Of a DNA stretch of 64,000 nt, positions 19,347-27,948 are shown in pieces. This stretch comes from Salinibacterium sp. G-O1 (lineage in GTDB: Bacteria; Actinomycetota; Actinomycetes; Actinomycetales; Microbacteriaceae). Location: assembly GCF_030063305.1 (NCBI RefSeq), contig NZ_JASISV010000002.1:682001-746000 (forward strand), written 5' to 3'. Under the pieces are notes generated by a model. It saw only the letters and a program-made list of their open reading frames with translations. It was not told where the DNA came from and ran no database searches. Made by a program: the position numbers and the translations under genes. Positions within the stretch are counted from its first letter, which is position 1; each line of letters starts with the position of its first letter.

Positions 19347-20606
19347 TCACACTGTTGATCGACGGCGCCATCCCAACCACGCCATGACAAGGCCGCCGAC
19401 CAGCAAACCCCACAGCGCAGAACCGATCCCGAAGATCACCACACCGGATGCCACGACCAGGAAGGTCAGGATGGCCGCAAGCCGGTGCTCGGGCTCGTCA
19501 AGCGCATTCACGATGCTGGTGATGAGCGCGCCCATGACGGCCAGCCCCGCCACCGCCGTGATCAGGATCGAGGGAGCCGCCGTCACGAGCGCGCCAGCCA
19601 GCCCGGCCCCCAGGCCGAGCGGGATGTAGAGGATGCCGTTGGTGAGGGTAGCGATCCACCGCTTGCTCCGGTCGGGATGCGATTCGGGTCCGGCCATGAT
19701 CGCCGCGGTGATCGCGCCGAGATTCATGGCATGGCCGCCGAACATGTTGGCCGCACCCGAGCCGATTCCGGATGCCACGAGCGCGAATCTGGGCGGCGCA
19801 ACATAGCCGCTCGTCGACATCACAACGAAGCCCGGAACGTTCTGCCCGGCCATCGTGACGACGAACAGCGGGAGGCCGACGCTGAGGATGGTGAACAGGT
19901 CGAAGGTCGGAGCGACGAAGATGAGCTGCGGCACGGCGGATGCCGCCACCCAGTCTGTGCCGGCGGCAATCACGATCGCCACGACCGCCACGACCATCGC
20001 CGCGGGAACCGCCCACCGCGGTGCGAGCCGGTACAGCACAATCCAAACCAGAACGATGGGAGCAGCGAGGAACGGCAGGGTCGCCACGGCCTCGATGGGC
20101 GCGAGGCAGATCGGCAGCAGCACCCCCGCAAGCATCGCGTTCGCGAGGGGTTTCGGGATGCTCGTGATGGCCCTGCCGAGCGCGGGCCAGAGCCCGCTCA
20201 ACACGAGCAGCGCCGAGCTCACGAGGAAGGCGCCAACCGCATCCGAAAACCTGATGCCCTCTGTCGCGGTCGCAAGCAGCACTGCCGCGCCCGGGGTGGA
20301 CCAGGCGAACGCGAGAGGGATGCGCAGCCACAGCGCGGCCACAATGTTGACGATCGCGATCGACAGGCAGATGGCCAGCAAACCGGATGACGCCTCGCCG
20401 GGCGACGCTCCCACAGCTGCCAGCCCGGCGATCACGAGGGCGAACGAGCTTGCGAAACCAGAGATGGCGGCAACGAACCCTGCCGAGATGGGCTGAAAAA
20501 TGGCGGATACCTCCTGAGCGAAACTCCAGCCTAGGGGGCGAAAACCTCCGTCATCGTCGGCCACGCGAAGGCGCGGCAGAAGACCGGGCCGCGACGAGCG
20601 CGGCAA
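19347..20606 (-). CDS. BenE-family (benzoate/H+ symporter-like) transporter
   Basis: A polytopic membrane protein of the BenE family, with about 12 helices starting at FVAAISGFASSFALVIAG. Typical segments include WSTPGAAVLLATA, TMAGQNVPGFVVMSTSGY and GGHAMNLGAITAAI. Substrate specificity (benzoate or another aromatic acid) is only inferred from the family. The start is uncertain. The frame opens with TTG at 20606 without a ribosome site, but a perfect AGGAGG (20515..20510) stands 8 bases before an ATT codon (20501..20499), exactly where homology to the family begins. It lies just downstream of clpX on the same strand. Confidence 0.85.
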   Translation of the reverse strand: MPRSSRPGLLPRLRVADDDGGFRPLGWSFAQEVSAIFQPISAGFVAAISGFASSFALVIAGLAAVGASPGEASSGLLAICLSIAIVNIVAALWLRIPLAFAWSTPGAAVLLATATEGIRFSDAVGAFLVSSALLVLSGLWPALGRAITSIPKPLANAMLAGVLLPICLAPIEAVATLPFLAAPIVLVWIVLYRLAPRWAVPAAMVVAVVAIVIAAGTDWVAASAVPQLIFVAPTFDLFTILSVGLPLFVVTMAGQNVPGFVVMSTSGYVAPPRFALVASGIGSGAANMFGGHAMNLGAITAAIMAGPESHPDRSKRWIATLTNGILYIPLGLGAGLAGALVTAAPSILITAVAGLAVMGALITSIVNALDEPEHRLAAILTFLVVASGVVIFGIGSALWGLLVGGLVMAWLGWRRRSTV

Positions 20607-20617
20607 CAGGAAGTTCT

Positions 20618-21892
20618 TTAGGCCGACTTCTCGGCGCGCACTGCCCGGCGCGGAACGATCGTCGGGGCCGCGTTTTCAAGCACAGCGGCCTTCGTCACGA
20701 TGACGCGCGCAACGTCGTCATCTGACGGCACGTCGAACATGATCGGGCCGAGCACTTCTTCCATGATGGCGCGAAGGCCACGGGCACCGGTCTGGCGCAG
20801 CACGGCCAGGTCGGCGATGGCTTCGAGTGCGTCCGGCTCGAAGTCGAGCTCAACGCCGTCAATCTCGAACATGCGCTGGTACTGACGGATGAGCGCGTTC
20901 TTCGGACGAGTCAGGATGTCCATCAGGGCGACCTGGTCGAGCTGAGTGACGGTGGTCACGACAGGAAGTCGACCGATGAACTCCGGGATCAACCCGAACT
21001 TGTGCAGGTCTTCCGGAAGCACCTCGCCGAAGAGGTTCACGTCGTCACCCTTGCTGTGCAGAGGAGCACCGAATCCGATGCCCTTCTTACCTGCGCGCTG
21101 CGAGATGATCTCCTCGAGTCCGGCGAAGGCGCCGGCCACGATAAAGAGAACGTTCGTCGTGTCGACCTGGATGAACTCCTGATGAGGATGCTTGCGGCCA
21201 CCCTGCGGCGGAACGGAGGCGACAGTGCCCTCGAGAATCTTCAGCAGCGCCTGCTGCACTCCCTCGCCGGAAACATCTCGCGTAATGGAGGGGTTCTCGG
21301 CCTTGCGGGCGATCTTGTCGATCTCATCGATGTAGATGATGCCGGTCTCGGCACGCTTCACGTCGTAGTCCGCTGCCTGGATGAGCTTGAGCAGGATGTT
21401 CTCAACATCCTCACCCACGTAACCGGCCTCGGTCAGCGCCGTGGCGTCGGCGACAGCGAACGGGACGTTCAGTCGCTTCGCCAGCGTCTGGGCGAGGTAG
21501 GTCTTGCCACAGCCCGTCGGGCCGATGAGCAGGATGTTCGACTTCGCGATCTCGACATCGTCGATGATGTCGGCAGACGCAATGGTGTTGCGGGCGCGAA
21601 TGCGCTTGTAGTGGTTGTAGACGGCCACAGAGAGAGCGCGCTTCGCCGCCTCCTGCCCGATCACGTACTCTTCGAGGAACGCGTAGATTTCGCGCGGCTT
21701 GGGAAGATCGAATTCGCTCGATACTTCTTCGCCGGCTTCGGCAAGTCGTTCTTCGATGATCTCGTTGCAGAGTTCGACACACTCGTCACAGATGTAGACG
21801 CCGGGACCGGCGATGAGCTGCTGAACCTGCTTCTGGCTCTTGCCACAGAAGGAGCATTTGAGAAGATCGGCGCTTTCCCCTATACGGGCCAT
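20618..21892 (-). CDS. clpX: ATP-dependent Clp protease ATP-binding subunit ClpX
   Basis: A hexameric AAA+ unfoldase that feeds substrates to ClpP. Seen here: the N-terminal zinc-binding cysteines C13, C16, C35 and C38, Walker A GPTGCGKT, Walker [10 protein letters not shown], and the GIGF loop that docks onto ClpP. The ATG at 21892 ([13 protein letters not shown]) follows AAGGAA and fits the family start better than the ATG at 21910. It is 424 residues, as expected. It does not adjoin clpP: a copper-type operon on the other strand separates them. Confidence 0.97.
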   Translation of the reverse strand: MARIGESADLLKCSFCGKSQKQVQQLIAGPGVYICDECVELCNEIIEERLAEAGEEVSSEFDLPKPREIYAFLEEYVIGQEAAKRALSVAVYNHYKRIRARNTIASADIIDDVEIAKSNILLIGPTGCGKTYLAQTLAKRLNVPFAVADATALTEAGYVGEDVENILLKLIQAADYDVKRAETGIIYIDEIDKIARKAENPSITRDVSGEGVQQALLKILEGTVASVPPQGGRKHPHQEFIQVDTTNVLFIVAGAFAGLEEIISQRAGKKGIGFGAPLHSKGDDVNLFGEVLPEDLHKFGLIPEFIGRLPVVTTVTQLDQVALMDILTRPKNALIRQYQRMFEIDGVELDFEPDALEAIADLAVLRQTGARGLRAIMEEVLGPIMFDVPSDDDVARVIVTKAAVLENAAPTIVPRRAVRAEKSA

Positions 21893-22054
21893 GCGAAAGT
21901 TCCTTCCCAAATACGGCGCTCGAGAACGAGCGTTTTATCGAGCCTATCCCGAACCGGCGACACTCTCCGGCATCCGCCGCCCAACGTTACGGCGTGCCGT
22001 CGTCGGGTGTCGGTGTGGCACGATTGTCTACGACAGGTAGAAATCGGAGCAGCA

Positions 22055-22636
22055 ATGGGTTCGAGATGGGCGCGTGTCGCCCGCGGCGTCACCGCTGCCG
22101 GCTTTGCAACCTTCGTTGCCGCGCTCTCGCACACCCTTGCCGGCGACGCGGCCCCGAGCCTGTTCGCCATTCTCGCCACGCTCGTCATCTCTGCCGCGAT
22201 CTGCACCCTGCTCGCGGGCCGCACTGTGTCGGCGTGGCGGCTCGCCGCATCCGTCGCCCTGAGCCAGGCGCTGTTTCACGGGGTGTTCAGCACCCTCGGG
22301 ATGCCCGCGGCCGCCGTGCACGCACACTCGGGGGCTGTCTCCCTCGCGGCAACAACTGCGTCGACCCCACTCCACGACGGAGCGACGATGTGGATGGCGC
22401 ACGGGATCGCCGCTCCCATCACCGTCATCGCGTTCCTGCACGCTGAGCGAGCGTTCTGGGGCATCTCCGACACCGCCCGGCTCTTTTTCTCGAGGCTGCT
22501 GGCCACCCTTGTTCCGCTCTCCCCCGCGCCGCAACCCGCGCGGATCCCGGTGGTCGCTCGCTTCGTGCCGCGCGACCTCACCGTTCTGTTGTCGGCGATG
22601 AGACACCGTGGACCGCCGGAGCTGACGGCCGCGTAG
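22055..22636 (+). CDS. Uncharacterised polytopic membrane protein next to YcnI/CopC genes
   Basis: A 193-residue protein with four or five hydrophobic segments (about 10-27, 34-55, 60-82 and 120-140) and an Arg/Pro-rich tail. GGAG precedes the ATG. It carries His and Met near membrane borders (LSHTL, AVHAHSG, MWMAHG, FLHAER), which would suit metal contact, though this is speculative. The next gene, 75 bases on, is a YcnI homologue followed by CopC, so it is probably the first gene of that operon and may be its membrane partner. It is divergent from clpX. I do not recognise a named family. Confidence 0.75.
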   Translation: MGSRWARVARGVTAAGFATFVAALSHTLAGDAAPSLFAILATLVISAAICTLLAGRTVSAWRLAASVALSQALFHGVFSTLGMPAAAVHAHSGAVSLAATTASTPLHDGATMWMAHGIAAPITVIAFLHAERAFWGISDTARLFFSRLLATLVPLSPAPQPARIPVVARFVPRDLTVLLSAMRHRGPPELTAA

Positions 22637-22710
22637 GCCGGTCACTCCGCAGCATCCACCTCTCTGTCGCAGGCTCACAGGCCGCGACTCATCGTCACGA
22701 AAGAACATCA

Positions 22711-23418
22711 ATGAAGCGCACAACCATGTCAACTATCGCGATCACTGCCGGGCTGGCCCTCGCAGTGGCAGCACCTCTGGCCGCCAGCGCCCACGTGTCA
22801 GTGGACCCGACCCAGTCCGAAGCTGGATCGTATTCGGTCATTACCTTCAGGGTGCCCAATGAGTCAGAGACTGCGGGCACGACCCGGGTCGAGGTGTCGT
22901 TGCCGACCGACACCCCTTTCACCAGCGTGCGCTACGTCCCGGTCGCAGGGTGGACGGCAGAGCTCGTGCGCTCGACGCTGCCCGAGCCCGTCACCGTGGG
23001 CGAGAGCGAAATCACGGAGGCCGTGACATCCGTCATCTGGACGGCCGACCCCGGAGCCGAAATTGTGGCAGGCGAGCTGCAGCTGTTCCCGCTGTCAGTC
23101 GGGCCGGTTCCCGACACCGGGTCCATCGTGCTGCCCACAGAGCAGACCTACAACGACGGGAGTGTCGTCAGCTGGAGTGAGACAGGCGAGGATGCCGAGC
23201 ATCCGGCGCCTGTGCTGTACATCAACGACACGGCGGTCGATCACCACGACGCGGCAACCGCCGACGACAGCCATGAGGATGACGAGCTGGCCATCAGCGC
23301 GGCCGGTGACACCGACTCGCCCGACGTGCTGGCACGGGTACTCGGCATCGGCGGTCTCGTGCTCGGCGCTATCGCGCTGGTGCTTGCAGTCATCGCGCGT
23401 CGTCCGGCGGGACAGTAG
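22711..23418 (+). CDS. YcnI family (DUF1775) copper-associated membrane-anchored protein
   Basis: A 235-residue exported protein. A signal peptide ends at ASA, leaving His28 as the first mature residue (HVSVDP). In Bacillus subtilis YcnI the N-terminal His binds copper together with other side chains. The DUF1775 body follows (GSYSVITFRVPNESE, VRYVPVAGWTAEL, VIWTADPG). After an acidic, His-containing linker (DHHDAATADDSHEDDE), a C-terminal helix at about 208-228 anchors it. It is coupled to the CopC gene by a one-base overlap (TAGTG). Role: probably copper binding or delivery at the outer face of the membrane. Confidence 0.92.
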   Translation: MKRTTMSTIAITAGLALAVAAPLAASAHVSVDPTQSEAGSYSVITFRVPNESETAGTTRVEVSLPTDTPFTSVRYVPVAGWTAELVRSTLPEPVTVGESEITEAVTSVIWTADPGAEIVAGELQLFPLSVGPVPDTGSIVLPTEQTYNDGSVVSWSETGEDAEHPAPVLYINDTAVDHHDAATADDSHEDDELAISAAGDTDSPDVLARVLGIGGLVLGAIALVLAVIARRPAGQ

Positions 23419-24008
23419 TGCTCGCGTCACGCGCCAGGGCCGCGGGAGCTCTCGCCGCCGCTGTGGCCCTGCTGCTGGCCGTCGCCACCCCGGCCCAGGC
23501 GCACAACTATCTCGTCGCTTCGACACCCGAGGCTGGCAGCACCATCACGGAGGCTCCGGAAACCTTCTCGGTGACCACCAACGAAGCGCTGCTCGACCTT
23601 TCGGGGGGTGGCTCGGGTTTCGCGATCGAGGTCACGGACGCCGCGGGGCTCTACTACGGGGACGGCTGTGTCTCCATTGTCGACTCGACGGTCTCGACGG
23701 GAGCCTCGCTGGGAGACGCCGGCGACTATCGGATGCTGTGGCAGCTGGTTTCGGCTGACGGCCACACGGTGTCGGGCGAGATCGACTTCACGTGGGCGCC
23801 GTCAGCGAACGCAGCGACCTCGGCGGGCTCGTCGACGCCCCCGAACTGTGGAGGCGAGGCTGCGGCCGCTCAGGAGTCGACCACGGCGCCGGTCAACCGC
23901 AGCGACGCGAACCTCAGCGACGTGCTGTGGATCGGTAGCGCCATTGCCGCGGTGCTCGTCGCCGGTCTCGTGACCCTGTTCGTCGCCACGAGGCGCCGAA
24001 AGGCCTAG
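23418..24008 (+). CDS. copC: CopC domain-containing copper-resistance protein
   Basis: A 196-residue exported protein starting at GTG, overlapping the previous stop by one base. The signal peptide ends at AQA, so the mature chain begins HNYLVASTPEAGST, the usual CopC opening with His29 as N-terminal copper ligand. The second conserved site, SADGHTVSGEIDF, holds D114 and H116. A Ser/Pro linker leads to a C-terminal membrane helix (about 170-190) and a basic tail, so it is tethered rather than free. No CopD domain is fused. A strong terminator follows. Confidence 0.92.
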   Translation: MLASRARAAGALAAAVALLLAVATPAQAHNYLVASTPEAGSTITEAPETFSVTTNEALLDLSGGGSGFAIEVTDAAGLYYGDGCVSIVDSTVSTGASLGDAGDYRMLWQLVSADGHTVSGEIDFTWAPSANAATSAGSSTPPNCGGEAAAAQESTTAPVNRSDANLSDVLWIGSAIAAVLVAGLVTLFVATRRRKA

Positions 24009-24022
24009 AGCCACAATGCAGG

Positions 24023-24058
24023 AAGGGCCGCCCCGCAGTGCGGGACGGCCCTTCTTCT
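24023..24058. terminator. Bidirectional terminator between copC and clpP2
   Basis: A 14-base stem (24023-24036 with 24040-24053, one mismatch, loop AGT) is followed by a T-rich stretch on the plus strand. It lies between two convergent genes, so it probably serves both. Confidence 0.85.
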
Positions 24059-24070
24059 GTGTCGAGCTTC

Positions 24071-24739
24071 TTAGCTTTGGGTCAGCGCCGGCAGGTTCTT
24101 GCGGCTGGTGAGCACCTGGTCGATCAGACCGTACTCCATGGCCTCGGCCGCGCTGAGGATCTTGTCGCGGTCGATGTCCTTGTTGATCTGCTCTGGCGTG
24201 CGGTTCGAGTGGAACGCGAGCGTTTCCTCGAGCCATCCGCGCATGCGCAGGATCTCGCGCGCCTGGATCTCGATGTCGGAGGCCTGGCTCGAGCCCTCCG
24301 AGCCACCGCTGGGCTGGTGGATCAGGATGCGCGCGTTCGGCAGCGCGAGTCGCTTGCCCTTCGTTCCACCGGCCGTGATCACAGCGGCAGCCGACGCGGC
24401 CTGCCCGAGAACGACGGTCTGGATGTGCGGACGGATGTACTGCATCGTGTCGTAAATCGCCGTCATCGCGGTGAACGAGCCACCGGGTGAGTTGATGTAC
24501 ATCACGATGTCGCGGTCGGGGTCCTGGCTCTCGAGAACCAGAAGCTGGGCCATGACGTCATCTGCTGACGCATCGTCGATCTGCACACCGAGGAAGATGA
24601 TGCGGTCTTCGAAGAGTTTCGCGTATGGGTCCTGGCGCTTGTAGCCGTATGCCGTGCGTTCCTCGAACGTCGGCAGGATGTAGCGGTCGTTTGGCGTGGG
24701 CCTGGCCATGCCTGACCCTGGGAGGTTGAAGTTGTCCAT
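24071..24739 (-). CDS. clpP2: ATP-dependent Clp protease proteolytic subunit, ClpP2 type
   Basis: A 222-residue serine peptidase subunit. The catalytic Ser116 is in GQAASAAAV and His141 in ILIHQPSGG; the Asp lies in the DRDKILSAAEAMEYGLID region. The AASAAAV form of the Ser motif is that of actinobacterial ClpP2, which pairs with ClpP1 in a mixed double ring. The first 18 residues resemble a short propeptide. An alternative start at Met11 would shorten it. It starts two bases after the stop of clpP1, so the two are co-transcribed. Confidence 0.96.
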   Translation of the reverse strand: MDNFNLPGSGMARPTPNDRYILPTFEERTAYGYKRQDPYAKLFEDRIIFLGVQIDDASADDVMAQLLVLESQDPDRDIVMYINSPGGSFTAMTAIYDTMQYIRPHIQTVVLGQAASAAAVITAGGTKGKRLALPNARILIHQPSGGSEGSSQASDIEIQAREILRMRGWLEETLAFHSNRTPEQINKDIDRDKILSAAEAMEYGLIDQVLTSRKNLPALTQS

Positions 24740-24741
24740 GA

Positions 24742-25362
24742 TCAGTCCTTTTCGCCTGTTGCTGACTCGTTAGAGACGGCCTCGTCTGTGCCGCCGCCGC
24801 CGACCACGTCGGAAGCGAACTCGCGGAGATGGTCCACAAATCCGTATTCGAGTGCCTGCTGCGCCGTGAACCAGTTGTCGCGGTCGTTGTCGATGAGCAC
24901 CTGCTCGATCGACTTGCCGGTCTGCTCGGCGGTGAGCTCGGCCATCCTCTTCTTCATGTCGAGGATGACGCCAGCCTGCGTCTGGATGTCGGCAGAGGTT
25001 CCGCCGAAGCCACCGGACGGCTGGTGCAGAAGCACTCGCGCGTTCGGGGTGATGTAACGCTTGCCCTTGGTGCCCGACGAGAGCAGGAACTGCCCCATCG
25101 ACGCTGCGAGGCCAATGCCCACCGTCACGATGTCGTTCGGAACGAACTTCATCGTGTCGTAGATCGCCATGCCAGCGGTGATCGAGCCACCGGGTGAGTT
25201 GATGTACAGGAAGATGTCACGCTTCGGGTCCTCAGCTGCGAGCAGCAGGATCTTCGCGCAGATCTCGTTGGCGTTCTCATCGCGCACCTCTGACCCAAGC
25301 CAGATGATGCGGTCCTTGAGGAGTTGGTCGAAGATGCTTGAGACCAATGCCGGTTGGGCCAT
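24742..25362 (-). CDS. clpP1: ATP-dependent Clp protease proteolytic subunit, ClpP1 type
   Basis: A 206-residue ClpP subunit with the classic motif [11 protein letters not shown] (Ser88), LLHQPSGG (His113) and [22 protein letters not shown] marks the oxyanion region. It is the first gene of the clpP1-clpP2 operon. About 245 bases separate it from the divergent TPR gene and hold a long inverted repeat. No clear ClgR-type box could be seen upstream. Confidence 0.96.
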   Translation of the reverse strand: MAQPALVSSIFDQLLKDRIIWLGSEVRDENANEICAKILLLAAEDPKRDIFLYINSPGGSITAGMAIYDTMKFVPNDIVTVGIGLAASMGQFLLSSGTKGKRYITPNARVLLHQPSGGFGGTSADIQTQAGVILDMKKRMAELTAEQTGKSIEQVLIDNDRDNWFTAQQALEYGFVDHLREFASDVVGGGGTDEAVSNESATGEKD

Positions 25363-25485
25363 TGTGTGCGCTCCGTCTGTTTCTAATCGGTATTGCGTTA
25401 TCGCTTGCTGTCGAATCTACTGGAGCGCGTTGGCCCAAATGCCGGTGTTCGCCGTGGGCAGATCGCGGTGCGTCGCGCGCCTTAC

Positions 25486-25592
25486 TCCCCCGCCCCTTCG
25501 GAAATTCAGGAACTTGCGCGTTCCGGCGGTCGTGCGGCCCCTCTTCGGCGAGTTCCGGCCCGGATCTCCTGAATTTCCGAAGGGTGGGGCGC
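25486..25592. repeat. Long inverted repeat between clpP1 and the TPR gene
   Basis: Two arms of about 26 bases, 25486-25511 and 25567-25592, share a perfect 18-base core, CCCTTCGGAAATTCAGGA, and its complement. The spacer is about 55 bases, GC-rich, with further TTCCGG repeats inside. The right arm ends about 15 bases before the TPR start codon. A folded transcript could therefore affect that gene. The arm sequence differs from the palindromic repeat at 9279 and 57157. Confidence 0.75.
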
Positions 25593-25607
25593 GAATACCA
25601 TGGGGGC

Positions 25608-26093
25608 ATGAGTTCAGACTGGCAGGCCAGGGTCAGCGATCTGTGGGCAGCCGCGGACGGCATGGCCGAGCTGGACGTCGTAGCCGCCATGGACGCGCTG
25701 GTTGCCGAGCGGGCTCCGGATGACGCATCCGCTGTGTTCGAGGCGGCGTCGGCCCGAGACTATGCGGGCCTCGAAGCCGAAGCTGAGCCGCTGTACCGCC
25801 GCGCCATCGAGCTCGGGCTGGACGCGGCAACACTGCCGCGAGCGGTCATCCAGCTCGCCAGCACCCTGCGCAATCTTGGTCGGCCTGACGAGTCGATCAG
25901 GATGCTCGAGCGGCAGTTGCACGAACATCCGGCGGATGAGTGGACCGGGCCCAGTGCCGCGTTCCTCGCGCTGGCGCTGGCCAGCCGGGGGGACGAACGG
26001 GACGCGGCCTCCGTTGCGCTTGCCGCCCTCGCCGACTACCTGCCGGTGTATTCCGCGTCGGTGCGCGGCTACGCGATCGATCTGGCGCGTTAA
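25608..26093 (+). CDS. Tetratricopeptide-repeat protein (TPR_5 type)
   Basis: A soluble helical protein of 161 residues. It has an Ala/Asp-rich N-terminal part, then repeat-like units: AEAEPLYRRAIELGLD, IQLASTLRNLGRPDESIRMLERQL and FLALALASRGDERDAASVALAAL, with the spacing of tetratricopeptide motifs. Such proteins act as binding scaffolds. No enzyme motif is present. The start ATG lies directly after the right arm of the long inverted repeat, and the gene ends in a terminator shared with tig. Confidence 0.8.
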   Translation: MSSDWQARVSDLWAAADGMAELDVVAAMDALVAERAPDDASAVFEAASARDYAGLEAEAEPLYRRAIELGLDAATLPRAVIQLASTLRNLGRPDESIRMLERQLHEHPADEWTGPSAAFLALALASRGDERDAASVALAALADYLPVYSASVRGYAIDLAR

Positions 26094-26127
26094 CGAAAAC
26101 GGCCGCCCCGAGGGACGGCCGTTCGTT
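26092..26127. terminator. Bidirectional terminator between the TPR gene and tig
   Basis: AACGGCCG and CGGCCGTT form the stem core, with outer AACG/CGTT pairing and a loop around CCCCGAGGGA. It overlaps the TPR stop codon and lies between convergent genes. Confidence 0.75.
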
Positions 26128-26136
26128 CAACAATTC

Positions 26137-27501
26137 TTAGTTGTGGTCGTGACCAGCGTGGTCGTCGCTCGAACCCTGGAGGTCGGCCGCGGTGATCTCT
26201 TCCGAGTCATCGTTCTCGTCGCCGAGCGCTGATGCGGTGAAGGCCGACACGTCGACCTCCTTGCCCTTGGAGTCGACAACCTTCGCCTTGCCGAGAACGA
26301 CGGCGAGGGCCTTGACGCGAGCGACCTCGGCGATCATTCCGGGGATCTGGCCGTTCTTGTCGAGAACCTGGATGAACTCGCCCGGCTCCATGCCGTACTG
26401 CTGAGCACCCTGGATGAGGTAGTTGGTGAGCTCGTTCTGGCTGACCTTGACGCCCTCGGCCTCGACGATCGAGTCGAGCAGGATCTGCGTGCGGAACGTC
26501 TTCTCGCTCGACTCGGTGACCTCGGCGCGGTGAGCGTCGTCTTCGAGACGGTTCTCGTTCTCGAGGTGGCGGTTCACCTCGTCTTCGACGAGCTTCGGCG
26601 GAACCGGGATCTCGACAGACTTGAGCAGTTCGTCGACGATCTGGTCGCGAGCCTGTGCGCCCTGGCCGAAGACCTTCGACTTGGCGACCTGCTCCTTGAT
26701 GTCTGCCTTGAGTTCCTTGATGGTGTCGAACTGGCTGGCGATCTGGGCGAAGTCGTCGTCGGCCTCGGGAAGCTCGCGCTCCTTGACGGCGAGCAGCGAG
26801 ACGGTGATGAGTGCGGTCTCGCCCTCGTGGTCGCCACCGAGGAGTGTCGACTCGAAGGTGGTAGTCTCGTCGGCGCTGAGGCTGTCGAGTGCCTCATCGA
26901 TGCCCTCGATGAGCTCGCCCGATCCGACCTCGTACGAGATGCTCGTCGCGGAGTCGACCTCGGTGTCGCCGATCTTGGCAACCAGGTCGAGCTGGGCGAA
27001 GTCGCCCTTCTTCGCCGGGCGATCGACGGTGACGAGGGTTCCGAAGCGGCTGCGCAGGGCATCCAGCTCGTCCTTGACGTCGTCGGCTGAAACCTTGGCC
27101 TCGTCGACGGTCAGGGTGAGGCCGTCGAGCTTCGGAAGGTCGAAGTCGGGACGCACGTCAACCTCGACAACAACTTCGAGATCGCCGCTGAAGTCTTTGA
27201 CTTCTGGCCACGTCTTGATGTCGGCCTCGGGGCGACCGAGAACGCGAATCTTCTCGTCGGTGACCGCCTGGCGGAAGAACTTGTCGAGTCCGTCGTTGAC
27301 GGCGTGGTTGAGGATCTCTTCACGGCCGACGCGCTGGTCGAGCAACTGCTGCGGGATCTTTCCCTTGCGGAATCCTGGGATGTTGACCTGAGACCCGATG
27401 TGCTCATACGCGTGCTGGATGCTCGGCTTGAGCTCTTCGGGGGTAACTGAGATGTTCAGCTTGACGCGGGTGGCGGTGAGCTTCTCAACCGTGGTCTTCA
27501 C
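26137..27501 (-). CDS. tig: Trigger factor (ribosome-associated chaperone)
   Basis: A 454-residue chaperone and peptidyl-prolyl isomerase that binds nascent chains at the ribosome exit. The ribosome-docking segment reads [17 protein letters not shown]. The FKBP-type domain follows ([19 protein letters not shown]), then the helical C-terminal arms. The start is GTG with AGGAG upstream. The C-terminus ends in an acidic and His-bearing tail ([11 protein letters not shown]), which could bind metal ions. It is next to clpP1/clpP2 on the same strand, with the TPR gene between, a variation of the usual tig-clpP order. Confidence 0.96.
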   Translation of the reverse strand: MKTTVEKLTATRVKLNISVTPEELKPSIQHAYEHIGSQVNIPGFRKGKIPQQLLDQRVGREEILNHAVNDGLDKFFRQAVTDEKIRVLGRPEADIKTWPEVKDFSGDLEVVVEVDVRPDFDLPKLDGLTLTVDEAKVSADDVKDELDALRSRFGTLVTVDRPAKKGDFAQLDLVAKIGDTEVDSATSISYEVGSGELIEGIDEALDSLSADETTTFESTLLGGDHEGETALITVSLLAVKERELPEADDDFAQIASQFDTIKELKADIKEQVAKSKVFGQGAQARDQIVDELLKSVEIPVPPKLVEDEVNRHLENENRLEDDAHRAEVTESSEKTFRTQILLDSIVEAEGVKVSQNELTNYLIQGAQQYGMEPGEFIQVLDKNGQIPGMIAEVARVKALAVVLGKAKVVDSKGKEVDVSAFTASALGDENDDSEEITAADLQGSSDDHAGHDHN

Positions 27502-27537
27502 GTTGTGGTCTCCTGTAGTTCGTTGGGGGAAGTGCTG

Positions 27538-27611
27538 TCGGGGCGACAGGATTCGAACCTGCGGCCTCTCGGTCCCAAACCGAGCGCTCTACCAAGCTGA
27601 GCTACGCCCCG
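27538..27611 (-). tRNA. tRNA-Pro (anticodon TGG)
   Basis: A 74-base cloverleaf. The acceptor stem CGGGGCG (27611..27605) pairs with CGCCCCG (27545..27539), the discriminator is A, the D arm has TAGCTCAGCTTGGTAGAG, the anticodon loop TTTGGGA holds TGG, and the T loop is TTCGAAT. CCA is not encoded. Confidence 0.97.
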
Positions 27612-27620
27612 GACTTCGGA

Positions 27621-27643
27621 CATTTTCGAAACTGGCGAAAATG
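27621..27643. other. Small inverted repeat just upstream of tRNA-Pro
   Basis: CATTTTCG and CGAAAATG form an 8-base inverted repeat with a 7-base loop, ten bases before the 5' end of the tRNA. It could be a leader hairpin in the tRNA precursor. A possible -10, TAGACT, lies further upstream at 27658..27653 on the minus strand. Confidence 0.4.
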
Positions 27644-27774
27644 GCCTCGGCAAGTCTAGCGTGCTGCGTGGGGGCACATCTGCCCAGTCTTCTGAGAGAG
27701 CCGGATGCACAGCGCGGCTCTCAACGTCAGGTACACTGTTCTACGGCTCTTCGGTCGCCTCGCGACCGGAACCC

Positions 27775-27845
27775 GGGGATGTAGCTTAATGGTAAAGCCT
27801 CAGTCTTCCAAACTGATGACCGGAGTTCGATTCTCCGTATCCCCT
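27775..27845 (+). tRNA. tRNA-Gly (anticodon TCC)
   Basis: A 71-base cloverleaf. The acceptor GGGGATG pairs with TATCCCC (one G-T pair), the discriminator is T, the anticodon stem-loop TCAGT-CTTCCAA-ACTGA gives TCC, and the T arm is CGGAG-TTCGATT-CTCCG. CCA is not encoded. TACACT at 27732-27737 may be its -10 element. Confidence 0.96.
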
Positions 27846-27861
27846 CGAATGTCAAAAGGCC

Positions 27862-27881
27862 GGTTGCCCCCTGGGGCGACC
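27862..27881 (+). terminator. Hairpin after tRNA-Gly
   Basis: GGTTGCCCC and GGGGCGACC form a 9-base stem with a very short loop, 16 bases after the tRNA. It is a probable terminator or 3' processing structure, without a T-run. Confidence 0.5.
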
Positions 27882-27888
27882 TAAACGA

Positions 27889-27928
27889 CGGATGCCCCGG
27901 CCGCGCACAAGCACAGCCGGGGCATCCG
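27889..27928. terminator. Terminator hairpin at the 3' end of the xylanase gene
   Basis: A perfect 13-base stem, CGGATGCCCCGGC (27889-27901) with its complement at 27916-27928, and a 14-base loop. It lies 20 bases beyond the GH10 stop on the minus strand and also faces the tRNA-Gly transcript. Confidence 0.75.
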
Positions 27929-27948
27929 CGTATCTGCTGCTAACCCAC

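Noticed and set aside
21002-22054. Upstream extension of the 193-residue membrane protein
   Set aside because: The extension is antisense to clpX; the ATG at 22055 has its own ribosome site.
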